A stretch of DNA of 64,000 nt, taken from Formicarius rufipectus. Lineage: Eukaryota; Chordata; Aves; Passeriformes; Formicariidae. Shown one piece after another: positions 48,151-61,150 of this stretch. The stretch's first letter is position 1; every line of letters begins with the position of its first letter. The translations under genes were made by a program, and so were the position numbers. The stretch covers positions 952,464-1,016,463 of the forward strand of contig VXAU01004947.1 of the NCBI GenBank assembly GCA_013399695.1, in the 5' to 3' direction. A model generated the notes under the pieces. It was not told where the DNA came from. It made no database searches and worked only from the letters and a program-made list of their open reading frames with translations.

Positions 48151-51100
48151 CAGAAAAGCCTGGCTGCATAAACAAACCAGAGACTGAAACTGCTGGAAGG
48201 ATCTGGGCTGATTTGCACAACCATCTGTTGTCAAGAGACAGATCACTCGGAGTGATCCTTAACCCTTAGAAAGAGTTTGGGGAAATGACTATAAACAAAG
48301 AAAATCTTCAGTTAAGACAGGTGAAAACACTTCCAAGTGAACGTAGAGATTTATTTTTTTCCCTATACATTTAGAACTGGAGAAAATAGCTTCTATCTGA
48401 GAGGCCAGTGATATCCGCCTTTGGCAAATGCCTGGCTTTCAGCACCACCATGGTCACTCTGTGCCATGAGCTGGTTAAGACAAAGAGACCAGCATCTCTC
48501 CTTAGCCAGTGCATTTTTGTATGTTCCTTTTGATATGCATGTCTCCTTATTTTGTTAAAACCTACAGTTTTGGAGTTTGCAAATTTTTAAATGATTTTGT
48601 TATCCTGCAACTTGACAAAAATTATTTACAAAGTTTTTAGTGATTTCAAACAGAGAAGAAAACATGAGTTGTGCTAAAAATGCTGCCAAGCGCCTTTCTG
48701 CCTTGCTGGAGGGCAGAACATCTTTGAAAATCAGTCTGCTCATCCTCTTTAAAATGAGAAAAACCCACGGGCTTTAAGGTTTTGTATTTGTAATCTGAAT
48801 CCTGTCCATTGTTTTTTTTGACCCAGTACACAGCACCAGCCAGCAGCTGAGGCTCCAGTTTACCTGAACCCTCTGCAGAGCATAACTACTTGATGTATCC
48901 ACAGGCTGCAGCCTCTTAGGTCTGTTGACAAGCAAGAACCAGAACATATCCCCAAAAACAGGAAAAAAAAATGCTCTGAGTGAAGGGTGTGTTGGTCTTT
49001 GAAGGGAGATGTGCTGACCCTGAAGTAAGGCTGTAATTATCCTTATGTTAATTGTCATAGATACAAATAGGATGAATGATTATGATGTTGAATCTCCTTG
49101 GGCCTCAAAACTTGATCAGCAAAGTGTTCTTTTCCTGACTGTTCTATCTACTCTTCAAGAAGCAGAAATACCCTTCATCATAGCAAAGCTCCTCAAGCAA
49201 CAGGTACCAATTCTGCTGTGGCCACCCTCAGTAAGTTACTATTTATTAAAATTCATTCAACTAATTAATTCAGCATGATGATCTATAAGAGACTTGTACT
49301 TAATTCCTTGCCAAAGGAGGTGTTACCAGAACAGCTGCACCTTCCCTCTCCCAGCTGAGTTCCCAAAATGTCTCCAGTGATGTTTTAAACCGTCTTAATT
49401 ATTATCTTTGGCAATTGTACCAGGAAAATAATTATTATAGTATTTATCTTTATTGCTTAAATGCTGCTCTGGAGAGGTAGGATGCCTTTTTTTAATTGTG
49501 GCAATAATTAAAATTAATGTAAGGTTTTCTATTAGTTTAGAATTGTGTACTTTTAAAGACCTTATCCTGTTTGCCTCATACAGCAGCCAGAAGGGAATGC
49601 ACAGCAAAGAAAATATGGGGGAAATTACCATTTCCCTGATTGAAATCAGAGTTGGAAAAGAAAAAGAACACATCCACTGATTTGCTAGAACTGAATTTAC
49701 TAATTAAGCTGTTACTATTAAGAGAACCAAGCTGTCATTAGCAGAGGACAACTATATGCATTCAGCTGTACCCACTTAAAACCTCTGAGGTGGAATCTGG
49801 AGGATCTGGACAGGACAGAAGGAAACAGGTGTGCAGAAATCTAGGAGGACTGCCCTTTCACCTTGCTGCAAACTCATTCTCAGAGCCCATTTAATCTTGT
49901 CAATCTAACTTTTTCCACTGAAAGGCATTTCCTACCAAATATTTCTGCCCAGCATGAGGGCTGGATGTTATGTGAGCTTTTAGTTCTCATAGTCTTCATT
50001 CACTGTCTAGTTCTCCTTCCCTCTCTGTGTAAGTTAACAGGCATGTCTGACCTTCCGATTGCTGTGTGTTTTATGGGGGCATTAGGAAACGATGCTCTCT
50101 GCCAAGATAATTATGGTGTGCAGCAGTGCAGAGCTGTGAAAGCAACAGCAGCATCATATCTCTGGCAATAGACTCCTCAAGAGACTTGTATGCAAATGTA
50201 TTTCAATGGATAAGAAATCCTGCATTTGTTGCCTTCCTGAGGGCATCGTACAAGCCACTTACTTAGGGTTTCTTATAATCCTTTCTGAGTATTACATCCC
50301 AATTTGAGAAGGTCTCATGCTTCATTAAGACCACAGGGAAAGTCCCAGTGGAACCAAAAAGACTAGGCTCAAGCTTGTCCCTAGCCCTGGGCAGGGATGG
50401 GGGCTGAGCAGACAACCCTGCTGCTTCTGTTGAGCAGAGTGGGTATGGGCAGAAGCACCCAGCTGTCTCTCTGCTTGCAGAGAAAGGCAATGTGCTGCAC
50501 CTTAGAACATTAATTTGTTTATATTCTCCTAACCTTTAGAGGCATTGCCTTTCACATTTACTGGGGCAGTGGTGATTTTTCATGTATATTACATCCCTTA
50601 TTTTGAGATACTTGAAGAAGCTGTTGCCTCATTGCAGCATGGAGATATTTCATATCTATTAGGGCATGTCGGTGCAATTCTGGGCAATCTTCCGCTTATT
50701 TCATGATGCTATTTACATCATGCTGAAAACAGCCAAAGGCACTGACTAACCTGTCAGGTCTCAACCTCATATTTCGAGTCAATGTTAGAGTTCAAGCCCT
50801 GCCCAGGCCCCTGAAGGGCAGCAGACTGACACATGGCCCTCTGCCATACCTCCGCCTCTTGCTTCTCAGTCCATCACTACCACCAGAACCACAATGAGAA
50901 GACAAATAACTCCAGACAGAAGCAGGGAAAATTCACCTTGTCCAAGGTGTCCTGCCAGTACTTTCCCTGACCATAAACTGAGCAGACTGGAGTGTGCAGG
51001 GACATTTTTCTCTTCTCACACAAAATCTCATCACAAAATGCTTCACCTTCAATTACAGTATTTTTTTTTCTCTTTTGTCTTTCAGAAATTATTTTGGAGG

Positions 51101-53590
51101 GAACTGTTGATTTTAACAGCTGCTCTTTATTCAGAATTGGTGGATGAAGCAATTCTGCCACTTTCTGAGCAAGGGAGCTGATGTGGGAAGAGCCCCAGTG
51201 GCCAGGCAGGATATGCCCTAGGGAGCACATTACAGGACTTTTTGTTGAGGAGTCAATGCACTTGCAAAAGAGGCTGTGCTATTTGAAGGGCTCTGAGCAT
51301 GTGTGTGCACATCTGTGAGCTATTCCAGATAGACAGAGTTTAGAAGCAGGCACTAAAGGCAGAAAAAAAACCAAGGTCAACCTGAGAAAAGCGAACCATC
51401 CCAAAAAGATGGAGGGATATGTAGTAGAGGCACAGTGATGGTTGGAAACAAATTTGAAAAATGGAAGAAATAGATAAATGGCCTCCAGGAATTCATAGTG
51501 ACTATGTTCAGCAAAACACACATTTACTTCATAAATTAAGGGGAATCACCAAGAAAAATACCTTGCTTCATCATCAAAGTCTTTTACCAGAGATGGGGAG
51601 GTGACCCCTTCTCCTCAAGGCTGTCTGCAGCCTCAGAACTCATCCAAGGACCACTCTTCTCACCTCTAGGACTACAAAGGCAAGGAGGTGGCCACCTCCA
51701 GCAGTCAGCAGCCCAACCTGTGATTCAGAGCTGGGAGCAGCCTGAGACCAGCGGTGACTACCCAGCTGTGTGACTGCTTTGATGTGCTTCTCAGCCACCT
51801 CCTCCTCTCCTTCTCTGTTAGCAGGACTGTGATTTTAGCCACTTTAATAAATGCCAAGATAGGTCTTGCCAACAGGTGCCTTTAAGCTGCTTTTATCCTG
51901 ATTTCTATATGCTTCATTTGCAGAAGAAGCTGCATACCAGACCAATTTTATTCTAATGAGGTAGATTTGCCCTATTTAGGACTTTTTAAATTATCTGATT
52001 TAAGTGTACTACCTAGGAGCAGACTACCCCTGTCAAGTTAAGGAATCAGCAGTCACTGGCAGTGCAGAGCAGTGGCACTGGCACAAGATTCAAATAACAC
52101 AACCACAGTGTTATTTTTCACATTAAATACAGTCCTAATTAGTTTCCACTATGTTTTCTTGTTTGGTTGTTGTGCTGTTTATTTTTTTTAATTTGCCAGT
52201 TCTATGTCTGTATTGCAGCTCATGTGAAAAGGAAAAAAAAAGCTTGTACACAAAGTCAGTTGGACAATATTGCTCTTGACTGAAAATCCTATTTGCACAT
52301 TCACTGTTACAAGTACATCCTTATTGTTTAGGGTCCTGGCAAAACTGAATAGGAATCTCTTGTTATAAGCCTATGACTACATTGTGCTGTTGTCTTACTG
52401 GTATTGGGGCACATCCTACCAGTAAGATGCCATCCCATCTATTCCCTGCAGAACCACAATTAGATTGTACAGCACTTCCTCCTGCTGAATGAGCTTGCTT
52501 TTATCAAAATATCACTGACAGCCATAAAAAAATCCTCCGTCTGCTTGATTAATATCATCAAAGAGTGAACTGTGATGGGCAGAAGATGAACTGATTATCT
52601 TCAGATAGGTGCTGGGAAAAAAGGAGGGGAAGCAGAGCACATTTTGGTGATTGTGCCAGCAGGAAGAGCAGGGAAGGATTGGGATGCCCAGTCAGGGGCC
52701 AAGGACTGATGAGTGGTCAAATGCCCAGGGGTATTTGCACCACATCAAGGCACAGGCAGTGGTGGCAGCACAAAGGGGATGGCACCCTATCCCACTATCC
52801 CATTTCCAGCCATTGGTGGGGACACATTCCCCTCTGACTGGAAGTGCAGTGTAATCTGGGGGGAAGAGGCAAAAATTCCCAGTTGGATAATAACTACCTA
52901 CAGATTTTTGGCACACCTGGCTTTCCCCCAAGGGAGGTTTGCTCGCTATGTTTTGGGTTTTTTCCTTCAACTGTGTCTCATGATCACAGAAGCCAGTAAG
53001 AGAACACATTTTTACATGACTGTAGAGCATTTGGAGCCTATTTTGACAGGAATTGAAATGTGTTGAGAGTGATTACACCTTTTTTTGCTCTACTTTTCTA
53101 ACTGAAATTCCATTAATGAAGTAATTTGAGGACTTGAAAATCACCAGGACACTTATCTGGAGAGATTTAAGTCCCCTCAATCCAAGAGAGTATGTGCTTT
53201 GTCCACCAGCAGGGTGTATTGGAAAGCACAGGCAGAGAGGGTGGCTCACAGAATGGCCACTGCTCGCTCTTGCACTCAACCATCATTTGTGTCCTGGAGG
53301 CATCCAAAGATCTGAACTCACAGACCAGAGTCACTCATGGTAAAAAACACCCTTCCCAGATGAGGGATCAAACCTGACAGGAGCAAAAGGAGGTGGGAGA
53401 CTGGCCACCCCCATTTCCAGTAGCACAGTGAATTTAGGGGAACACCTGAAAAACAGAGAAGCAAAAGGTTTTGTGCATGCCAGGGGCTGAAAATATTAGA
53501 GACAGGAGACAAAAAGGGAATAAAAAAGACTTTTTGCAAATAAACATTATGGTATAAAGAAATACATGAACTGTAGGATCAATGGCTCAA
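48151..53590. other. Unique noncoding sequence
   Basis: No supported gene or mobile element. Frames of up to 117 codons at 50,877-51,230 (minus) and 52,713-53,066 (plus) have no motif and are overlapped by frames on the opposite strand. AT-rich, TAAT-rich sequence at 49,380-49,560 could be constrained, but I have no evidence for this. Confidence 0.5.
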
Positions 53591-54200
53591 CATGGCCCCT
53601 GCTGCCCGCAAACTGCTCAACTTCTCGAGGCCGGTTGCAGCAAAAGCTGGAAATCATGGATATAAAATACAAACTGTGCTTATGGATTTCAGAACTAAGA
53701 TAAATTGTTTCCAACATAAGAACATTAATGTTGGTCTAAAGAAATGTGATGAAATTTCAAGAGAGGCTGAAATTACTTACTACATAGATAAAGTATACAA
53801 AGGAAAATTATCTTGGAATCACTGTAGAATAATCTACACAGAGACTGGGGATGTAAAGGATGAGGGTGCAAAGGGTGAGGGACACCCTCCTGTTGAGTCA
53901 TTCAGAGAGGATCTCCTGCTTTCTCAACCCTTGACAGAGTCTCAGTGTAGCTGAGTCCAATCTTACTAGTCCCAGCCCTGGTCAACAGTTTATGTTCACA
54001 GGGTTTAGCAGCACTTAATCATTGACTAAAGGGATTCAACAGAAATCATTACAGTTACAACAGTGACTTGATTATAGATCCAGGATGGCAAAATTTATGC
54101 TATACTTGCTATAAGGTTCCTATTAAAAATTCCCCCAACTGTCAGTGAAATACATCAAATGCCTTGGCATTTCTCAACAGGCAAGGATTGAACCTCAGGG
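53591..54200. other. Unresolved block, possibly repeat-derived
   Basis: The plus-strand frame 53,592-53,954 (120 codons) starts MAPAARKLLNFSRPVAAKAG from a locally GC-rich, CpG-containing segment and then becomes AT-rich and Lys-rich. I could not match it to a protein family. The start resembles a mitochondrial presequence in composition (Arg, Lys and Ala with no acids), but that is weak. The words CTCAACAGGCAAGG near 54,174 also occur near 45,837 in the probable LTR there, so the block may be ERV-derived instead. Neither reading is secure. Confidence 0.25.
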
Positions 54201-57007
54201 ATGGTGGTGATGGGTGTATCAGCTGAGGCCCTGCTGTCAGCTTTCAGCAACAGTGCTCCAAGTGTCACAAACATGGGAGTTCATGAGCTCTAAGAGGCAT
54301 TCCTCTCAGAGGGAGGTGCTGGCTCAGCCTGCAGCTTCCCAGGAGAGCTCAAAGGACCTTACTCAGAACCACTGTTTATTGAGTTGTGAAATGACTGGCT
54401 TTAGTCATCAGTAAGTTTCCATTCTGCTCACAGTCCTGGTCAGTAAATACTGCAGTTTCCGAAACCCCACCAATAATGCTACGTTCCACTCAAGCTGTGA
54501 TTGAGGCTGGGAATGTTCAAAGGCTGTAAGGGATAAATGATTATCCCCACTCTCATTCTTCTCCTCAGTGAGGCAACAGGAGTTCCTGGTATGGTCAATG
54601 CTGCTTATACTTTAGACAGGCAAGGGTTGCTGGTATGGACAAGGGATGCTTCACCGCGCAACTCATTTCATTACGCAAATGCCAAATTCCAAACAGGAAT
54701 TCCCGCAGTCATAAAGCAGCCTTGAGGGCAGGAGAAGATGCACCAGCACAACTAGGGAGCCCTTAATTTCTGCACAGTTCTGCAGGCATAGCCTCACCCG
54801 TGCTGAAAAGAGAGTCTGAAATGTTCCTGCACAGTCCTGTATGGCTCTGAGGAGAGCTCATCATTATCAGAGAGAAACTCCATACTGTCTTTCCTGAACT
54901 ACTTCTGGAAAACATAGCATTTCCTGTGGGTATGACAGAGATCTGACCATAAACAGAACTGAAGAAGTAGTGAAAGCTGACTGGGTAATAAAAAATTTGA
55001 ATATCCTAGACTTCATGGGTAGGGCAGCTTTGTGATCTTATTTTCTTGAAAAAGTTTCATATTTCACTTTTATTTCCTGGGAAGGAGAGAAACAGACAGG
55101 CCACATTCATCTATGTCAGGAGCAGGTCCAGCCCTCACTAATGTAACAGAAGAGGGCCAAGCCAGAACAAGCACTTTTCAGTGTAATTACTTCACCTCAG
55201 TGATTTCATTTTATCACAGCTGATCTAAGTGAAGGCAGGTGAAAGGAACCTGAGAGCACAACTGAAAAATGACATACCACATGAAAGGCTTCAGCTTTCT
55301 CAAAGACAGATTGAGTGTGTCATCTTTATCTGACACTAATTGGGAGCTTTTTCATTATCACAGCCAAATTCTGCCCTTGGCTACCTGTCCATAAATCTTT
55401 CTGACATTTTCCAGTGGGAAGTGGAGGCAGATAATCTGAGGGCAGAATCTAAGAGGGAACTGGTAGAAGGACATGGCGGGGCCCAAAGGCTCCTCCTTGG
55501 AATTCATTCCCTGCCTGGACCCAGGCACATCTCGCAGTTGCAATGACACTAGCTCATCCTTATCCCTGGATCTGGAGTGAAGGGAGAACATGAGGAGACT
55601 GGCTAGTTATGAGAGAGATGGGTTTCAGCTTGTATTTAATTTTCATCATTTGCTTGGCACCTTTTAGCAGTGGGCTGGGTACAGGTTGCTCACTGTACCA
55701 CCATTGTTTGCACTGGGATTCCAATGAAGTTTGAAACTGCTCACACTTTTGCATAGGTTTACAACTACTTTCAAATACCACATTTGAATTATATACTTAA
55801 GAAGGGTCAATGTGTAGTGATCCTGACCAGGAGGTCACTGTACATCAAGCAGCTGGTGGTCCATGAGGCAAGTAACCCAGGTGGGTGCCTATACAAGCTA
55901 CAAGTAAAACTTTCTTTAAAAAGCAAACATTCCTGAAACAAACAGCATAGTGCATTAGAAAAGGCTCATCAACTCAGGCAAAAACTGTGGACCAGAAAAG
56001 GAGTTTTAAAGTTATTTTGAGCACAGGATGAGCTTTAGCCTTATTTTAGCATTTCTTTCACTTATAAAGATGCAAATGAACACATAACCCATAATTTCCA
56101 CAACACAGCTAAAATGTTGCAACACGCAGAGAAGCATTTTACAAATACCTGAAATCTGGTAGGGAAATGGCAGTACAATTATGTAAGGACACTCCATTGT
56201 GCAAGTGGTCTGGCCATACATCTAACTTGTTTGGTTTATGAGTGTCCACACAGTTATTCACAGGTTTCTTTAAAAATTCTATGTCTAAATTAGAAGCATG
56301 TTAAAAGGAGGTACAATTAGCAGTTTGAGGTAAAAGGAGGCTTCTTTGTCTACCTGCCTTTACCTGTTTCTGTGCCTCATGGATTGAGGGTACTGACAAT
56401 GAAAGCACAAGCGTCATGCTGGAAAGATGGGTAGCACTGATACAATGGACAATGTACAACTGCTATGGTTTATTCACCTCTATTCATTCTTTTAACTGCA
56501 ATTTTGTGTAAAATGGCTGATTTCATACATTGGTTTATGTATCACAACAGGAATCGGAGGACTAATTGTGGCACTGATTGCATTACTTTGCTGTTTTACA
56601 GAGCAGGTTATAGGGCAGAACTAAGTAAGAATATTATTATTATTTCTATGTGAAGGTACTTCACAGGAAGCCCAAAGATGAATCAGTGTCCCCTGACAGG
56701 TTTTGTGTAAACACAGACTGAAAAGATGATCCCTGCCTTGAAGGTTCCTGTTGTCTGGTGATGGAATTGGAGTGGTTTCTGTTCACAAACCAGCTCATCA
56801 GTATGTAAATTATCATGATACTGCTTCTGGTTGCAACAGAGGGCTCTTCAACCTATGAGAAACACTCAGAGGCCTGGAAAGACATCTGTTGGCTGGTCAG
56901 TAACCTACACTTTCCATCTTTGGGGTAGAAAGCTAGCCACTATGTCACTGAACATTGTCTTTTATGGAGGCAAGACGTACTCTTATATCTAGAACAAGGT
57001 TAATTTT
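54201..57007. other. Unique noncoding sequence
   Basis: No gene or element recognised; frames are all below 80 codons and overlap across strands. Confidence 0.55.
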
Positions 57008-57058
57008 ATACACACAGACACACACACACATATATATATCCACACATATACAGATATA
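57008..57058. repeat. (CA)n/(TA)n microsatellite
   Basis: TACACACAGACACACACACA, then TATATATATCCACACATATA. A compound dinucleotide repeat. Confidence 0.88.
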
Positions 57059-58544
57059 GCTAATGATAGCTGTTGATTTTTGTTTTAATGAAAGGCATTA
57101 ATTTTAAACTTTCCTTACTTGCATTAATAAAAATCACCTTGGCTGAGTGCCAGTGAAGCTTTGTTGCTGCTCTTCAAATCAGTTGCTCAGGGTTTCCCCC
57201 TGTTACACTTCAGGCTCAAACTCGTTGTTCATCAGTGTGTAACAGCTCACTGAAAGTCACAGATAAAGGTGTGGATGGCACTTGAAGTATTGCAGGTCAG
57301 ACTGCGTTTTGTAAACTCAGCTACATCCTGTGAGTGTTTGGTGTCCCATTTCTTCTGATGTACATTTCTGTTGTCTGTTGCAAAATTAATTAAGGATGTG
57401 ACCATCATCTATTGTAAATGGTTCAGATGCCTTTTTGTGTTCCCTAAAAACAGACTCATTTCTCACCCTTGTACAGTTCTGCCTGTGGGAGCTTTCAGTT
57501 GTTGGTTGCAGGGATCCCTGCTTCCTTCCTCAAACCAAGCTTTTCTCTCTATGTCTTTCTTCTTAATAACACATTTTAATACACATTTTTGAAACACAAC
57601 AATCCCATTTTGTTTTTTGAGCACAGAGAGGTTTGCCTCTTTTGTATTCAGGTGTGTACTATTTTTGTACTGTTCACTTTAACAATGAGTGGTGAGAATT
57701 AGACTGGCAGAGCTGTAATTTTATGTCATCTTACCAGAAGTGCTCTCCTATCTGAAAACAACAGTCCACAGCATGCCTTGCAGTGACTGCTTAAAACACT
57801 TACCGGGTGCTCAGTCCAAACCGTGTTTAAACCAAACAAATCTATGCCAAACCTTTGAATGCGGGTGATTAAGACTTTTATTCATTTTGACAGTTCTTTG
57901 GCGTTCTGTTTTTTCTGCTGACTGCAGTTTGTACACAGATGTTCTGCGGGGGGAAACACAGAGAAAAGGTGCACAGGCTCTTCTGATACAAGAATCAGGT
58001 GGCAGCAGGTGAAAATAGCAGGGGGTAAATAGCAGGTTCAGAATGAATAAAAGCCCTCTTTAAATTTTTTGAAGCTGTCTGACGTAATCACAAGTTTGGG
58101 GGGAAGACTGACAGACAGACTGCATAAAAATAAATATGAAAAAAAAAAAGGATGCAGTTTTCCCTTGAGAAACAAAGCATGCATTTAAAAGAAACAGCAG
58201 CTTCCTTAGCCCAGGCAGGGGCACACCTGTCTGACAGGGAGAATTTATGCACGACCATTGAACCCTGCAGATGCCAAAAGCACTTAGGGCAAGACCTTCG
58301 TGCATCTGCCTATGGGCTCTGCTGGGGTTGAGACCTGGCCAGGGTGATGTCCCTGAGACAGTTTAGTGCTTGAAGGGGGTGTGCTTGAAGCTAGGCTGAG
58401 GTACAGAGTGGTGTGAGAGCACCCAAGTGGAGGTCGAAAATCAGATGCCATCACACATGCCAATAAAGTGTTTTGTGTGACAGTAGGCTGGGTGATGGGA
58501 AGAGGGTCACACTTGATTAAGGAAGAAGAGGAAGTGTCTGTGCA
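57059..58544. other. Unique noncoding sequence
   Basis: No gene or mobile element recognised; frames are up to 81 codons without motifs. Confidence 0.5.
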
Positions 58545-58588
58545 TTTTTTTGGTTTTGTTTTTGGGGTTTTTTGTTTTTTTTTTTTTC
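58545..58588. repeat. T-rich tract
   Basis: T runs broken by GG and G, ending in thirteen consecutive T. Low-complexity DNA; the Lys/Asn-rich minus-strand frame crossing it is an artefact. Confidence 0.88.
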
Positions 58589-58869
58589 ATTTTCAAAGTT
58601 GCTAATAAGCAGGCAGGCACTAATTGTGTCTTACCATAGCTTAGCAGGGTGCACTCAAGAAAACCAGAGGTCCTGACATTGTTCCTCCCGGGTCCACACA
58701 ACCACGGGCTGCTAATTAGTGACAGGCTGCAAAACAGTTGGCATAGAGAGCACCTTCAACTTGTACACAGGCACTTCCCACTATTGCCTGCACACAAACC
58801 ATCAGAAACCAGGCTGCCCTGTGATGTTAAGCTTTTCTGAAAGTCCATGCTCAATTTGTTCAACTTTTC

Positions 58870-59420
58870 CTGGACTTACAGCACTGACTGTGAGGTGGTT
58901 TAGGACAATTTGTCAGCGGCTCTGTGGACAAGGGTGGATATTAAAAGACACTGGAAATCTTTTGATGCTTGTTGGAAGTGACACTGATGGGGAACTTCAA
59001 TTACAGTTTCAGCAGAAAATTGAAGCTTTGCAAGCAGACCTTCTACAGCAGTTTGTTGTGGTACCATAAATAGTAACAAATCTGAAAATATAGAAAGGGG
59101 AGTAAAAAAGTACTAGCAGCCAGCAGCTCAAGCGTTGCCATTGTAATACTTGCAAATTCTAAATAAATGAAACAATGGTTCTAATTTTAGATAATTACTG
59201 TGCTAGTGATGCCCAATTAGACTAATAAATTGCCAGCAAAACAATTGAAACCATCCATGCAATGATACTGTTGTCTCTCCATCCCAGATATTTCACTTGT
59301 ACGAATTTATTACATCAAGACATAAAGCATACATAATAATCCTTGGAAATCAACTGCTAATTTGCATAGAAAAATCAAACAAAGGAATACATTTCGTGTG
59401 TGATGCAGAGTTAAGAATGG
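58870..59420. promoter_or_regulatory. Possible conserved noncoding element with SOX, homeodomain and octamer words
   Basis: The most enhancer-like stretch in the window to my eye. It has a SOX-type AACAATGG at 59,171-59,178, then TTTTAGATAATTACTGTGC and CCCAATTAGACTAATAAATT, and a POU octamer ATTTGCAT at 59,360-59,367. It is repeat-free and even in composition. A 116-codon plus-strand frame (58,719-59,069) overlaps only the left part and has no family resemblance. No conservation data are available, so this remains inference. Confidence 0.3.
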
Positions 59421-60850
59421 GCTACAGAGTGGTATGGAATTAGTTAGGTTGTATAATACAAAATTGGAAGACAGAATGGATGGAAGGAGCTGAATGGACA
59501 ATTGAATGTACGAAGTAGGCTCAAGGTGGGCTCAATGGGGCTGTAAGGCCAGCTGAAGTGTCAGGACTATGCCACAGGACTGATTTCTGTGAATAGGGTG
59601 TTTGAGCCTAGAAAACCCAAGGTATCAGAAGTAAGTTAAAGAGCCCTGTTAAGGTTGGGAAGCCAAACAAAGAGAATTTAGGATCTGCCAAGACTAAGGT
59701 CATTGGAATTTTTCTTATTTTTAATATGTCCTATGGCAGTCCCTCATGCTACATCCCTCATGTTCATGCACCAGTTTCTCACAGGACCCTTAATAGACAG
59801 AGCATTTTAGAACTAAACAGGGGCCACAGAGACACCATAACCCTTCAGCACTTGCTCTGTTACAGGAGAAGGATGAAGGACACCTCTGCGGTCAGATCAT
59901 GCTGGATGCTGACTGAAGGTGCATCCTTATCCCATCCTTCCTGCTGTTCCCCAGAAGAGCCAAGTGAGTCATACAACCTCACTTCTCAGCGATTGCCACC
60001 AGCTGAGTGCCCCACAGTTGATGGTGCCTGGGGTCTGATTTCCAGAAGTACTGAGCGCTTTGAAAGACAAGCTAAATCAGACAGAGGTGCACCAGCCTCA
60101 GATCAATGCTTTCATCTCCTTCCGGACCTGCACTGGAGCAGGAAACACAGAGCAATAAGGGAAGAATGAAAAGACAGGCATTGAAAAGTATAGTATGTTC
60201 AATCTTTTCTCTCTGTATGGAGCTATCCTATCTACCTGGGAGTTGGAACCATTCCAGAATGTCTCAGTACAGTCATGAACACAAAATCAAGGTTATAGGA
60301 TTCATCTGCATTAACTTGTGTTTAAAGACCGATGTCTGAGCCACTTTATAATCCCCTAATAACAGAGAGAGATAAGTAGCTTTGATACTCTGAGTGTCTA
60401 AAATAAACCACTTCAGAGCATGTTGCCTGGCCTGTTCCTTTCTCTTGACTATGGTAGGACACTAAAGCCATTTCTAGCTTGTCTTTCACTTTGGCACAAT
60501 AGAAGACCAAAGCAGATGGTGCTGCAGTCCCAGTGTACAACCCATATGCAGTTTGTGGGCTTGCTTTGGACTAGATTTAGTCTGGCTCCACTAGACCAGC
60601 TATCCTACCTAGAATAACTGTTCCACCACACACATTTCAAAACTGCCAAAAGACCATTCAGATCACCATACCTTTTTAGAGGTAAAAGGACATTTGATGC
60701 ACACCTGAAATAGAGCTTTTGGTGGTTTCCTCCAACAGGAACTCAGCTAAGCAGACAAACTGCTCCAAGACTTGCTTTAGAACCACTTCATTGCACAGAT
60801 TGTAAATACTGCTGCATATGCATCACAACTCAGACTCAGATATTTAATTT
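59421..60850. other. Unique sequence with one 147-codon plus-strand frame
   Basis: Plus strand 59,726-60,169 is open for 147 codons and is rich in Ser, Arg, Pro and His. There is no domain, no signal peptide and no match I can name. The DNA here is locally richer in GC, which makes stop codons rarer. I leave it as a probable chance frame. Confidence 0.45.
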
Positions 60851-61150
60851 TTAGATGTGCATGCTTGTTGAATGCCAGGCTTAGTGGCGCAGATAATAAA
60901 GCTCAATGGTATAATTTTAACAAAGTCAATCAAATCTATTTACATAGCTGCAATTATCACAAATCCTTTCAAAATGTTGTTTGCTCAAGAGATCATAAAA
61001 TATGCATGGAACAAAATTAAAACATAGCAGTGGTATTTTTCATTAGAAATTAATCAGCTACTAGTCAAGTTACATGTTATCACTATATAGTAACTTTTTC
61101 TACCAATGTAAAAAGTAAACTCCTAATTCAAAGAGTTATAAATAGCAGCT
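60851..61150. promoter_or_regulatory. Possible conserved noncoding element with FOX and homeodomain words
   Basis: AT-rich, repeat-free sequence. A forkhead-type TATTTAC lies at 60,937-60,943, a GCAATTATCAC follows it, and CATTAGAAATTAATCAGC lies at 61,041-61,058. No open frame. Proposed from appearance only. Confidence 0.25.

Noticed and set aside
59726..60169. 147-codon plus-strand frame
   Set aside because: Ser/Arg/Pro-rich without motif, in a locally GC-richer patch where stop codons are rarer.
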